Assembly (NCBI RefSeq): GCF_003268775.1
Contig: NZ_QLSU01000039.1
Span: forward strand, 22,792 to 86,791
Direction of reading: 5' to 3'
From: Paraburkholderia unamae
GTDB taxonomy: Bacteria; Pseudomonadota; Gammaproteobacteria; Burkholderiales; Burkholderiaceae
Length of the DNA stretch: 64,000 nt
The notes under the pieces are model-generated. The model searched no databases, was not told the DNA's origin, and saw only the letters and a program-made list of their open reading frames with translations. Below, piece after piece: positions 26,876 through 35,549 of this stretch (its first letter is position 1; each line of letters begins with the position of its first letter). Both the position numbers and the translations under genes were made by a program.

Positions 26876-27032
26876 CTGCCACTCCGGTTGGAAGCGCGGC
26901 ACGGCGATACCCGGTATTGCAGTAGACGCACCATGCCGCGATCGAGCGATGAAATCGCGGGAAGAAGTCGGGATGACGCAAACGGCCATTATGGCGACGC
27001 AGGCGCGCCTCGTGGCGTTCGACGAACGTTTT

Positions 27033-27890
27033 CTAACCGGCTGGATCGGCCCCAAGCCGATAGAAAGCCGCCGCGTTGCCGCCGAACACGGCCGCGCGCT
27101 CGTCAGAGGAAAGCGCCTTCGTGAGCCGCTGGGCGCTGGCGTGCCAGCGCTCGTAGTCGCCGTTGAGGTTCAGCACGGGCCAGTCGCTGCCCCACATGAG
27201 GCGTTGCGGGCCGAACGTCGCGAGCAGATGCGCAACCCACGGCGCAAGCGTGGCGTCGTCCCAGCCGGGCGCCGCCTCGGTGGCGAGCCCCGAAAGCTTG
27301 CAATGCACTCGCGGGAACTGCGCGAAGCGCGCGATGGCCCGCGCCCACGCCGCATAGCCGCGCTCGCCGCCCGCCGCGATGGGCGGTTTCGCGCCATGAT
27401 CGATCACCACGCGCAGCGCGGGATGTCGCGCGAGGAACGTGGCGAGCGCCGCCTCGTGGCGCGTGAAAACCAGCGCATCGAAGGCGAGATCGTGCGCGAT
27501 GAGCGCGTCCACGGCGCGCGCGGTGTCGGCCCTCGCGATCCAGTCGTCGTCGGGCAAGTCCTGGAGCATGGGCCGCACGCCGCGCAGCTTCGGCTCGCGC
27601 GCGAGTTCGGCGATCAAGGCAGCCGCATGCGGGTCGTCGAGCGGCACCCAGCCCACCACGCCCGCAATCGATGGCTCGTCGCGCGCGAGTTCGAGCAGCC
27701 AGCGCGTTTCCTCGACCGTGGGCGCGGCCTGCACGACCACCGTGCGCGCTACGCCGCACGACGCGCGCAACGGCGCGAGATCGGCCGGAACGAACACGCG
27801 ATAGAGCGCGCTCAGCGAAGGCGTGAGCCAGCCGTAATCGCCGCGCGCGGGGTCCCAGTAGTGCTGGTGGGCGTCGATGAGGTCGGACAT
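27033..27890 (-). CDS. COG3618 amidohydrolase, likely L-fuconolactonase
   Basis: The 285-residue TIM-barrel amidohydrolase of the PF04909/COG3618 group has the metal-binding HxH start (DAHQHYWDP, 6-14), VIDHGAKPP near 161 and the final metal Asp in MWGSDWPVLN (about 231-240). Biochemically studied COG3618 members next to fucose genes in Burkholderia hydrolyse L-fucono-lactone to L-fuconate, and the context here is the same. Its start is 3 bases from the stop of the sugar dehydrogenase, so the two are translationally close. A long 157-base gap to the SDR start follows. Confidence 0.88.
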   Translation of the reverse strand: MSDLIDAHQHYWDPARGDYGWLTPSLSALYRVFVPADLAPLRASCGVARTVVVQAAPTVEETRWLLELARDEPSIAGVVGWVPLDDPHAAALIAELAREPKLRGVRPMLQDLPDDDWIARADTARAVDALIAHDLAFDALVFTRHEAALATFLARHPALRVVIDHGAKPPIAAGGERGYAAWARAIARFAQFPRVHCKLSGLATEAAPGWDDATLAPWVAHLLATFGPQRLMWGSDWPVLNLNGDYERWHASAQRLTKALSSDERAAVFGGNAAAFYRLGADPAG

Positions 27891-27893
27891 GGC

Positions 27894-28931
27894 TCAGGCC
27901 TGCGGCAACGGCGCGCGCGGATCGACGAGGCCCTTGTCGCGCAGCGCGAGCCACAACTCGCGGGGCAACGGCGTTTCGAACGAGGCAACGTTCTCGCGCA
28001 CCTCCTGCGGGCTGCGCGCGCCGTTGAGCACCGTCGCCACGGCCGGGTGCGCGTAAGGAAACTGGAGCGCGGCCGCCGCGAGCGGCGCGTCGTAGGTCCG
28101 GCAAATCGTATCGAGCCGTGCAACGCGCTCGATCACCTCTTGAGGCGCATCGCCGTAGTTGAACTTGAGTTCGCCAAGCAGCCCGTGCGCGAGAATGCCC
28201 GAATTGAACGCGCCGCCCAGCAGGATGCTTACGCCCTTCTTTTCGCACTCCGGCAGCAAGTCGTCGAGCGGCGCCTGTTCGAGCAACGTATAACGGCCCG
28301 CCAGCAGCGCGCAGTCGATGTCGAATTCGCGCATCGCCTCGCGTATCACTTCGCGTTCGTTCACGCCAAAGCCGATCGCCTTCACGACGCCAGCCGAGCG
28401 CAGTTCGTCGAGCGCCTTGAAGCCGCTTTCGCTCAGTTGCCGCCAGTAATGTTCATTGCGCTCGCCGTGCGTATATCGCCCGATATCGTGCACGAGCAGG
28501 ATGTCGATATCGACGAGGCCAAGCCGCTGCTGGCTGTCCTCGAACGACCGCAGGATGCCGTCGCGCGTGTAGTCGAAGATCGCCTCGAAGGGCAACGGGT
28601 TTTGCCAGCCTTCGCTGCCGTCGTAGGCGTGCGTGCGCGGCACGAAATGGCGACCCACCTTGGTCGAAAGCACGTACTCGTTGCGCGCATAGCGCCGCAG
28701 CGCCGCGCCAAGGCGATGCTCGGCCTTGGTGTGGCCGTAGTGCGGCGCGGTGTCGAAGAAACGCACGCCCGCTTGCCACGCGGCATCGACGGTGGCCTGC
28801 GCCTCCTCCTCGGTAAGGTCGCGATACAGGCCGCCGAGCGGCGCGGTGCCGAGACCCAATGCGCTAACTTCGAGCGCCGTGCGGCCGATGCGGCGCCGGT
28901 GCGCCACCTTGGGATGTTGCTCCTGCGCCAT
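27894..28931 (-). CDS. aldo-keto reductase, likely L-fucose dehydrogenase
   Basis: The 345-residue protein starts at MAQEQHPKV (28931; GGGAG nine bases upstream). AKR-fold marks: catalytic Asp60 and Tyr65 in FFDTAPHYG, Lys91 in LSTKVGRHF, and the histidine in ILLVHDIGRY. The GLGTAPLGGLYRDL start is shared with bacterial L-fucose/D-threo-aldose 1-dehydrogenases. It would oxidise L-fucose at C1 with NAD(P) to the lactone, the first step of the non-phosphorylative pathway. L-galactose or D-arabinose are the usual alternative substrates of this enzyme class. Confidence 0.88.
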   Translation of the reverse strand: MAQEQHPKVAHRRRIGRTALEVSALGLGTAPLGGLYRDLTEEEAQATVDAAWQAGVRFFDTAPHYGHTKAEHRLGAALRRYARNEYVLSTKVGRHFVPRTHAYDGSEGWQNPLPFEAIFDYTRDGILRSFEDSQQRLGLVDIDILLVHDIGRYTHGERNEHYWRQLSESGFKALDELRSAGVVKAIGFGVNEREVIREAMREFDIDCALLAGRYTLLEQAPLDDLLPECEKKGVSILLGGAFNSGILAHGLLGELKFNYGDAPQEVIERVARLDTICRTYDAPLAAAALQFPYAHPAVATVLNGARSPQEVRENVASFETPLPRELWLALRDKGLVDPRAPLPQA

Positions 28932-28975
28932 CGCGTGAAATCTCCCGTATCCGGTTGCACGCGCAACCATTTCGT

Positions 28976-30292
28976 TCAGTGCGGCGTCATGTCGACAATC
29001 GGTACTCGCGCGCTCGCGGGCAGGCACGCCGGCCCGACCGGCTCGAAAGTCTTGTACGTGAGGATGAATTCCTGGTGGCCGAGATCCTCCGACCGTGAGC
29101 GCTCGCCGCCCGCAACCGCCAGCGTGCGCTCGAATACTTCACGGCCCACTTCGTCGAGCGTAGCGCGGCCTTCCAGAATGCGTCCGGCGTCCACGTCCAT
29201 GTCGCCGGAAAGATTGCGGTACGTGAGCGGGTTCGCGCACACCTTGATGACGGGCGACAGCGCCGATCCCACCACCGAGCCGCGTCCGGTCGTGAAGAGG
29301 ATCACGTGTGCGCCGCAGGCGATCAGTTCCGCAATCTCGGCGTTGTCGCTGATGTTCGGAAAGCCGAAACGCGGCTCGCCGTCGGGCACCACGTCGAGCA
29401 GATAGAGCCCGCCCGTGGGCGGCACGTCACCGGGCTTCACGATGCCGACGATGGGCGAGGCGCCGCTTTTCGCATAGGCACCAAGCGATTTTTCTTCCTG
29501 CGTGGTGAGCCCGCCGTCGGCATTGCCCACGGCGAACGAGCCGTGACCGAGAATCGAGTAATAGCGCGCCGCCTTGGCCACGCACGCCACGATCTCCGCG
29601 CCCAGTTCTGGCCGCGCCGCACGGCTCTCCATGTGGAATTCGCAGCCCACCAGTTCGCCGGTTTCCTCGAAGATGCAGGCCGCGCCCGCCGAGATCAACT
29701 GGTCGAACGCGCGGCCCACGGCCGGGTTCGCGGTGATGCCGCTGGTGCCGTCCGAGCCGCCGCAGATCGTGCCGACAACCAGTTCGTCCAGGCGCATCGG
29801 CACCTTTTTTTGCGCTGCGAGCTGCGCGCGCGCCGCGCGCACCCAGTCCACGCCGTACTGGATCGTGCTGCGCGTGCCGCCCTTTTCCTGAATCGTCAGG
29901 ACTTCTACGGGACGGCCGCTTGCGCGCACCTGCTCCACGAGGTAGTGCTTGTTCATGCTCTCGCAGCCGAGCGAGACGAACAGCACCGCGCCGACGTTCG
30001 GATGCGTGGTGAGCTGCTTCAGCATCTTCTCGGCATAGCTGTTCGGAAAGCAGCCCGGAAAGCCGATCAGATGAACGGGCGGCGCTTTCGGCTGGCTTGC
30101 CCCATCCGGATCGTCGAAGGCGTCGAACGGTTCGCGGAACTGCGCGACGATCTCACGCGCCACGTGATGCGCGCACTCGACCAGATAGGCCACCGCAACC
30201 ACATTGCGGATACCCTTGCGGCCGTCGCTGCGCGGCCAGCCTTCCAGCACCGGCTCGGCAGCGCGTGTAGGGGTGACGTTGGGTTCGCTCAT
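28976..30292 (-). CDS. UxaA-family dehydratase large subunit (candidate L-fuconate dehydratase)
   Basis: The 438-residue protein has the altronate/galactarate dehydratase C-terminal domain: GRKGIRN at 24-30, GCFPN with its conserved Cys, SLGCESMN, EKGGTRSTIQYG, TICGGSDGTSGITANPAVG, and FTTGRGSVVGSALSPVIKVCANP. The cysteines in GC, LGCE and VCANP are candidates for the metal site. E. coli UxaA joins this to a small SAF domain; here the SAF part is a separate gene just upstream. In this operon the expected job is dehydration of L-fuconate to 2-keto-3-deoxy-L-fuconate. The best-known fuconate dehydratases are enolase-superfamily proteins, so this is a different fold for the step (inference from gene order). 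Confidence 0.85.
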   Translation of the reverse strand: MSEPNVTPTRAAEPVLEGWPRSDGRKGIRNVVAVAYLVECAHHVAREIVAQFREPFDAFDDPDGASQPKAPPVHLIGFPGCFPNSYAEKMLKQLTTHPNVGAVLFVSLGCESMNKHYLVEQVRASGRPVEVLTIQEKGGTRSTIQYGVDWVRAARAQLAAQKKVPMRLDELVVGTICGGSDGTSGITANPAVGRAFDQLISAGAACIFEETGELVGCEFHMESRAARPELGAEIVACVAKAARYYSILGHGSFAVGNADGGLTTQEEKSLGAYAKSGASPIVGIVKPGDVPPTGGLYLLDVVPDGEPRFGFPNISDNAEIAELIACGAHVILFTTGRGSVVGSALSPVIKVCANPLTYRNLSGDMDVDAGRILEGRATLDEVGREVFERTLAVAGGERSRSEDLGHQEFILTYKTFEPVGPACLPASARVPIVDMTPH

Positions 30293-30324
30293 ATCGTGAA
30301 TCCTGCTCGCGGCAAGCGCCGCAT

Positions 30325-30657
30325 CTAGTGCTGGTGCGGGACGAACTCATGCCCCGCGTCGTGCGTGTAGGTCGGCAAATAATCGCTTTCGAGGTTATGC
30401 GTGTGCAGATGCTCGCCGCGCGCGACCGGGACGCTCACGTGGCCAATGCGCGCGCCGTAGCGCAGCACCTTTTCCTGCGCGGCGAGTGCGCGCCGCGCCA
30501 CCTTGTGGCCCAGCTCGATCGTCTTTGCCAGCGTCACGCGTTCCCCCTCTATCTCCACGATCTCGCCCTGCGGCAGACGCGCCGCCGCAATCAGGCAGTT
30601 GTCTTCGGGAGCGAGCAGGATGAGGCGCGCGTCGGTATGGAGTGCGTTGCCGTTCAC
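30325..30657 (-). CDS. UxaA-family dehydratase small (SAF-domain) subunit
   Basis: The 110-residue SAF domain is read from a GTG at 30657 with GGAGG eight bases upstream. The sequence carries LLAPEDNCLIAAARLPQGE, TLAKTIELGHKVA and a His-rich end (HLHTHNLESDY, then GHEFVPHQH). The LGHKVA and VARGEHLHTHNLE blocks are the hallmark of the altronate dehydratase N-terminal domain. It must pair with the large subunit encoded 32 bases downstream. The gene order small-large, in one operon with the importer, is consistent. Confidence 0.88.
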   Translation of the reverse strand: MNGNALHTDARLILLAPEDNCLIAAARLPQGEIVEIEGERVTLAKTIELGHKVARRALAAQEKVLRYGARIGHVSVPVARGEHLHTHNLESDYLPTYTHDAGHEFVPHQH

Positions 30658-30676
30658 AGAAAGTCCTCCGCTCGCC

Positions 30677-31717
30677 TTAGTTCTGGGCCTCGCCGCCCGC
30701 GAGCCGCGCCACCATCAGCGAGCCGAGGATGATCGCGCCGTAAATCGCCTGAATCCAGAACGACGGCACCTGGGCGAGCGTGAGCAGGTTCTGCACCACG
30801 CCGAGCAGCAGCACGCCCGACAGCGCGCCGAACATCGTGCCCTTGCCGCCGTCCAGTGAAATACCGCCGATCACGGCTGCCGCGAACACGGTGAAGATCA
30901 TGCCGTTGCCCTGGTTCGCATTGATCGCGCCCACGTAGCCGGTGACGATCAGACCGCCCAATGCCGCGAGCACGCTGCCGAGCACGAACACGCCCCATGT
31001 GATGCGCTCCACGCGAATGCCGGCCGCGCGCGCCGCATCGGGATTGCCGCCGATCGCGTAGAGCGCACGCCCCACGCGGTGATAACGCAGCATGAACGCG
31101 GCGATGGCGAATGCAGCGGCGGCGAGCCACACGGAAAGCGGCAGGCCGAGCACGATGGTCGTCGCGAGCGTGAAGAACGATGGCGGCATGTCGAACAGCG
31201 TGCCGCCCTTGGTGGCGCCCACCAGCATGCCGCGCAGCACGATCAGCATGGCCAGCGTCACGATGAAGGCGTTCAGGCGCAGCCGCACCACGAGAAAGCC
31301 GTTGATGAAGCCGATCAGCGCGCCCACCACCACGATGGCCGCGAGCCCCGCGAACGCGGGCCATTGCAGACCGAACCCCGCCGAGGCCGCGGGCATGACG
31401 AGCATCGCGCCGACCGCCGGCGCAATGCCCACGGTGGATTCGAGCGAGAGATCGAACTTGCCGGTGAGCACGATGAGCGATTCGGCGAGCACCACGAGCG
31501 CGAGCGCAGCCGATGCACCAAGCACGCTGATGAGATTCGCGCGCGTGAGAAAGCTCGGGCTCACGAAGCCGCCGATCACGATCAGCAGCAAGAGCGCGGG
31601 CAAGAGCGCGAAATCGCGCAGGCGCGCCAGCTCGATGCGCGGCCGCGCGCGGCGCCCGGCCGTTGCCGCGTCGCCCTGCGCCGCCGCGAATGCGGGCGTC
31701 GAAACACTATTCTTCAT
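30677..31717 (-). CDS. ribose-type (CUT2) ABC sugar permease
   Basis: The 346-residue, multi-span RbsC-like permease starts at the ATG at 31717, which has AAGGAG ten bases upstream; a Met six codons earlier has none. The typical blocks are SFLTRANLISVL, ESLIVLTGKFDLSLESTVG, GFLVVRLRLNAFIVTLAM, GNPDAARAAGI (the EAA-like loop that contacts the ATPase) and GGISLDGGKGTMFG. It overlaps the ATPase gene by 11 bases. It forms the membrane channel of the importer, probably for L-fucose. Confidence 0.92.
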   Translation of the reverse strand: MKNSVSTPAFAAAQGDAATAGRRARPRIELARLRDFALLPALLLLIVIGGFVSPSFLTRANLISVLGASAALALVVLAESLIVLTGKFDLSLESTVGIAPAVGAMLVMPAASAGFGLQWPAFAGLAAIVVVGALIGFINGFLVVRLRLNAFIVTLAMLIVLRGMLVGATKGGTLFDMPPSFFTLATTIVLGLPLSVWLAAAAFAIAAFMLRYHRVGRALYAIGGNPDAARAAGIRVERITWGVFVLGSVLAALGGLIVTGYVGAINANQGNGMIFTVFAAAVIGGISLDGGKGTMFGALSGVLLLGVVQNLLTLAQVPSFWIQAIYGAIILGSLMVARLAGGEAQN

Positions 31718-33341
31718 GAAGATCGACTCCTTCAATCGATGCGATCAGTTCGTGGTCCTGCCAGCCTGCCGCCATCTGCGCGACCACCTCGCCGCGAAAC
31801 ATCACGAGCACGCGGTCACAGGTACGCAAATCGTCGAGTTCGCTCGACACCACGAGCACGGCCTTGCCTTCCTCGCGCACGCGGTCCACGACCGAGAGCA
31901 GCGCTTCCTTCGATTTCACGTCCACGCCCGCCGTGGGATCGATCAGCACGAGAACGTCAGGATTGCTTGCCAATGCGCGCGCCATCACGACCTTCTGCTG
32001 ATTGCCGCCCGAGAGCCCGGACACCACATGCTCCGGCCCCTGCGCGACGATGCCGAGCGTCTCGATCATGCGCTTGCCCACCTGATGCTTCTTCGCGGGC
32101 GGCGCGAAGCCGAAGCGCCCGAGCAGGCCCGCAATCGTCATCGACGCGTTCTCGGCCACCGACTGCGTGAGCACGAGCCCCTCGTGATGGCGATCCTTCG
32201 GCACGCAGCCCACGCCGCTCGCGAGCGCCGCGGGCACGTCGCCGGGCGTGAGTCGTGCACCCTTCACGCGAATCTCGCCCGCCTGCTGCGCCGCGAGTCC
32301 GGCGATCGCCTCGCCCACGCTCGTGCGGCCGCTGCTCGTCGCGCCCGTGAGTCCCACCACCTCGCCGCGCTTCAACGCGAACGACACGTCGTGGTAGTCG
32401 TGGCCCGAGAGTCCGCGCACTTCGAGCGCGAGCGGCGCATCGGCGGGCAGCGGCTCGCGCGCGGCGGCGTCCGCGACATTCAGGCCGCCGCGCTCGCCCG
32501 TCATCGCCTCGATCAACCGTTCGCGCGGCAATTCGGCCACGCTCGCGCTCACGATATGGCGCGCGTCGCGCAGCACCGTCACGGTCTGGCAGATCTCGTA
32601 CACCTCTTGCAGATGGTGCGAGATGAAGAGAAAGGTCACGCCTTCGCGCTGCAATTCGTCGATGCGCCGAAAGAGGCGCTTGATTTCCTCGCCGTCGAGC
32701 TGCGCGGTGGGTTCGTCGAGGATGATGAAGCGCGCGCCGTACGACAGCGCCCGCGCGATTTCCACGAGCTGGCGCGCCTCTACCGTCAGGTCGCCCGCGC
32801 GCGCGTCCTCGCGCACGTCGATGCGCCAGTGGTCGAGCAGCGCGCGCGCGTCGCGGCGCATGGTTTGCCAGTCGATCACGCCGCGCCGCTTCGGCTGACG
32901 ATTGATGAACAGATTCTCCGCGACCGTGAGGTCGCGAATGATCGTGGAATGCTGGTACACACAGGCCACGCGCTCGCGCCATGCATCGCGGTCGGCGAGC
33001 GCGGGCGCGGCCTCGCCGTTAAAGCGCACGCTGCCCTCGTCGGGCTTGCGCAGGCCGGTGAGGATCGACACGAGCGTGGACTTGCCCGCGCCGTTGCGGC
33101 CCACGAGCGCATGCGACTCGCCCGCCATCACGCGCAGGCTCACGTTGGCGAGCGCCGCCGTGGAGCCGAAGCGTTTCGTCACGCCGCTCGCCTCCACGAC
33201 CGGCGGCAACGCCCGCGCGGCCGCCTCGCGGCTGCCCGTGAATACCGCGCCGCCGGGCGGCGGCGCGTTGCCCACTGCGGCCCGATCGCCCGATCGATCG
33301 CTCGTGTGGCGGCTCATGTGACCGCTCATTTGACCGCTCAT
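31707..33341 (-). CDS. ribose-type ABC sugar importer, tandem ATPase
   Basis: The 544-residue RbsA-like protein has two nucleotide domains. The first has Walker A GRNGAGKST (81-89) and Walker B FIILDEPTAQLD. The second has the degenerate Walker A GATSSGRTS normal for this class, the signature LSGGNQQK and VLIDPTAGVD. The residues before about 45 are an unconserved, repeat-derived extension (MSGQMSGHMS). Its start codon overlaps the stop of the binding-protein gene as ATGA and lies within a triple 12-bp repeat that offers three in-frame starts. It powers the sugar importer. Confidence 0.93.
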   Translation of the reverse strand: MSGQMSGHMSRHTSDRSGDRAAVGNAPPPGGAVFTGSREAAARALPPVVEASGVTKRFGSTAALANVSLRVMAGESHALVGRNGAGKSTLVSILTGLRKPDEGSVRFNGEAAPALADRDAWRERVACVYQHSTIIRDLTVAENLFINRQPKRRGVIDWQTMRRDARALLDHWRIDVREDARAGDLTVEARQLVEIARALSYGARFIILDEPTAQLDGEEIKRLFRRIDELQREGVTFLFISHHLQEVYEICQTVTVLRDARHIVSASVAELPRERLIEAMTGERGGLNVADAAAREPLPADAPLALEVRGLSGHDYHDVSFALKRGEVVGLTGATSSGRTSVGEAIAGLAAQQAGEIRVKGARLTPGDVPAALASGVGCVPKDRHHEGLVLTQSVAENASMTIAGLLGRFGFAPPAKKHQVGKRMIETLGIVAQGPEHVVSGLSGGNQQKVVMARALASNPDVLVLIDPTAGVDVKSKEALLSVVDRVREEGKAVLVVSSELDDLRTCDRVLVMFRGEVVAQMAAGWQDHELIASIEGVDLHEE

Positions 33342-33347
33342 TTGACC
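33309..33347 (-). repeat. three 12-bp tandem repeats carrying ATGA start/stop overlaps
   Basis: On the minus strand GGTCAAATGAGC occurs twice and then GGTCACATGAGC once. Each unit is four codons long, so each repeats both the ATPase start codon in frame and the binding-protein stop codon in frame. This gives an N-terminus MSGQMSGHMS and three equivalent coupling sites. Confidence 0.85.
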
Positions 33348-34420
33348 GTATTACCCCACAGGTTCTTGTCGTCGACGTTCTGCTTCGTCACGAGCGGCGC
33401 CGGCAACTGGTCTTCGAGAATGCCGGGCTGCAACTGGACGATATTGCTGTCGTGATCGGTCTTGCCCGGCTTGAACGTCTTGCCTTCCAGCGCCGCCTTG
33501 ATGTAATAGAGGCCGTATTTCGCGTAGAGATCGGCAGGTTGCGAAACGGTCGCGTCGATCTCGCCCTTGCGAATGGCTTCGTACTCCTGCGGAATGCCGT
33601 CATTCGAGACGATCACGATATGCTTGGGGTCGCCCACGGGAACGAGCAATTGCTTGCGGCGCAGCGTTTGCAACGTGGGCGAGAGATACACGCCGCCCGC
33701 CTGCATGTAGATGCCCTTCACGTCCGGGTTCGCGGTCAGCAGGCTGTCCAGCGCGCTCGCCGCCACATCGCCCTTCCAGCCGGCCGGAATCTCCAGCAGC
33801 GACAGATTCGGATAGTTCTTCAGGCAGGCGCGGAACGCTTCCGAACGGTCGCGCCCGTTCACCGAGGCGAGGTCGCCCATGATCTGCACGACCTTGCCCG
33901 ACTTCACATGCTCGCCGATGTATTTGCAGGCCTTCTCGCCATACGCGCGGTTGTCGGCGCGCACGACCATCGCCACGGCGCCCTGCGTGGGCGCGACGTC
34001 CACGGCCACGACTTTCACGTTCTTCTGTGCGGCGTTGTCGAGCGCGCGGCTGATCGCCGCCGAATCGATCGGGCCGACCACAATGCCCTTCGCGCCCAGA
34101 TTGATCATGTTGTTCATGTCCGTGATCTGCTGGGCCGGATCGTTGTTCGAGTTCACGGGCGCGAGCACGTCGATGCCGTCCTGCTTCGCGTACACGCCGA
34201 GATAGTTGTTGTACGACTGCCAGAACGGCGAGGTGAGGAGCGGCAGGCCGAGGCCCACCTTGCCGACCTCGGCCGCGCTGGCTGCGGCCGGTGCGCCGAA
34301 CGCGGCAGCGCACGCCGCGGCTACACAAAGGGTTTTGATGGCCGCACGGGGCAGCGCCGCGCGCGCCTGGCGGGTTTCGGTGGAGCGGCGGGCCAGCACG
34401 AGCCCGGATGCGAACGCCAT
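33338..34420 (-). CDS. periplasmic sugar-binding protein of the CUT2 importer
   Basis: The 360-residue protein starts at MAFASGLVL (34420) with AGGAG nearby. The signal peptide is unusually long (about 49 residues, basic start, ends ASAAE). The mature type I periplasmic-binding fold belongs to the ribose/galactose-binding class: SPFWQSYNNYLGVYAKQDG, INLGAKGIVVGPIDS, VKVVAVDVAP and SNDGIPQEYEAIRKGEIDATVSQPADLYAKYGL. It is the first gene of the nine-gene operon and thus the most expressed. Substrate L-fucose is inferred from the downstream enzymes. Confidence 0.92.
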   Translation of the reverse strand: MAFASGLVLARRSTETRQARAALPRAAIKTLCVAAACAAAFGAPAAASAAEVGKVGLGLPLLTSPFWQSYNNYLGVYAKQDGIDVLAPVNSNNDPAQQITDMNNMINLGAKGIVVGPIDSAAISRALDNAAQKNVKVVAVDVAPTQGAVAMVVRADNRAYGEKACKYIGEHVKSGKVVQIMGDLASVNGRDRSEAFRACLKNYPNLSLLEIPAGWKGDVAASALDSLLTANPDVKGIYMQAGGVYLSPTLQTLRRKQLLVPVGDPKHIVIVSNDGIPQEYEAIRKGEIDATVSQPADLYAKYGLYYIKAALEGKTFKPGKTDHDSNIVQLQPGILEDQLPAPLVTKQNVDDKNLWGNTVK

Positions 34421-34578
34421 GTCTGTCTCCTGGTCGGCCGCACGGGGCGCTTCGGCGCCCATGCGACCGCATCTGTCGTTGTTGAATTCCATGTGCTCGC
34501 CGCGCCCCGCGAGGAATGCACGAAGCGCCGGCGACCCGTTGCAACTGCCACTTCCCTTTCCAGACGACGCTGGTGTAT

Positions 34579-34624
34579 GTTCACCAGTGAACCTATTATT
34601 CATATACGCACCGCACAAGGTCAA
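34579..34624 (-). promoter_or_regulatory. promoter and palindromic operator of the fucose operon
   Basis: On the minus strand TTGACC (34619-34624) is followed after 18 bases by AATAAT (34595-34600). Directly downstream, over the expected start site, lies the 14-bp palindrome GTTCAC-CA-GTGAAC (34579-34592). It is positioned for a repressor, and the divergent IclR-family gene is the obvious candidate. The leader before the first start codon would be about 160 bases. Confidence 0.72.
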
Positions 34625-34672
34625 GGAATGTGCAGCGCAGCATGGGTCCGTGATTTCCCTGGGAACGATCGA

Positions 34673-35506
34673 ATGGAAAACAACGCGAAAAAACGCCCGA
34701 TGGACAACGCGCCCGACGAAGCCGACGAGAAAGACGACGGCGACCGCTATCGCGCGCCCGCGCTGGACAAGGGGCTCGACATCCTGGAACTGCTCGCGGA
34801 GCAGCGCGGCGGCCTCACGCGCGCGGAGATCACGAAGGCGCTGGGGCGCAACGCGAGCGAGATCTACCGCATGCTGGAGCGCCTCGTGGCGCGCCAATAT
34901 GTGATGCGTTCGGAGGCGGGCGACCGCTACGCGCTCAGCCTGAAACTGTTCGCGCTCGCGCACCGGCACCCGCCCATGGAGCGCCTGATCGCCGAAGCGC
35001 TGCCGCTCATGCAGCGCTTCGCCAACGACGCGGAGCAGTCCTGCCATCTCACGGTGTACGACCGCGGCAATCTGCTCGTGATCGCGCAGGTGGACGGTCC
35101 GGGCACGTGGGGCATCGCGGTGCGGCTGGGCTCCCGCGTGGGTCTGGTCGATACCAGTTCGGGGCGCACGCTGCTCGCATGGCAAACGCCGGAGCAGCGC
35201 GCGCACATGCTCGCGGAGCATACGAAAGTGAAGGGCGAAGTGACCATCGACCACGCGGCGCTCGAGGCCGCGTGCGAGCAGGTGCGCAAGACGGGTTTCT
35301 CGCGCAAGGACAGTCAGCAGATTTTCGGCGTGACGGACGTGACGTTTCCGGTGCTCGGGCCTTCGGGTCAGGCGATCGCCGCGCTCACCTGCCCGTTTCT
35401 CAGGCGTATCGACGAGTACGTCGCGCCCTCGCTCGACGAGGCGACGCACATGCTGGGCGAGATCGTGCAGAGCCTGTCGATGCTGCGCGAAGACGGCGCG
35501 GCGTGA
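34673..35506 (+). CDS. IclR-family transcriptional regulator of the fucose operon
   Basis: The 277-residue protein is read from MENNAKKRPMDNA (34673; GGGAA upstream); a very acidic 20-residue arm precedes the domain. The winged helix-turn-helix is at about 25-85 (LDKGLDILELLAEQRGGLTR to RQYVMRSEAGDRYALS). The C-terminal ligand domain (100-270) has SCHLTVYDRGNLLVIAQVDGPG and GRTLLAWQTPEQ. Members bind inverted repeats and respond to pathway intermediates. Its gene is divergent from the sugar operon, with the palindrome at 34579-34592 between them. Confidence 0.9.
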   Translation: MENNAKKRPMDNAPDEADEKDDGDRYRAPALDKGLDILELLAEQRGGLTRAEITKALGRNASEIYRMLERLVARQYVMRSEAGDRYALSLKLFALAHRHPPMERLIAEALPLMQRFANDAEQSCHLTVYDRGNLLVIAQVDGPGTWGIAVRLGSRVGLVDTSSGRTLLAWQTPEQRAHMLAEHTKVKGEVTIDHAALEAACEQVRKTGFSRKDSQQIFGVTDVTFPVLGPSGQAIAALTCPFLRRIDEYVAPSLDEATHMLGEIVQSLSMLREDGAA

Positions 35507-35549
35507 GGCTCAGTACGGGCGCTGTTGGATGCCCCGGCGCAACCGCGCG

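Noticed and set aside
33318..33347. CRISPR-like repeat array
   Set aside because: Three 12-base units with no spacers and inside a coding junction; this is a tandem repeat, not a CRISPR. No other array was seen in the window.
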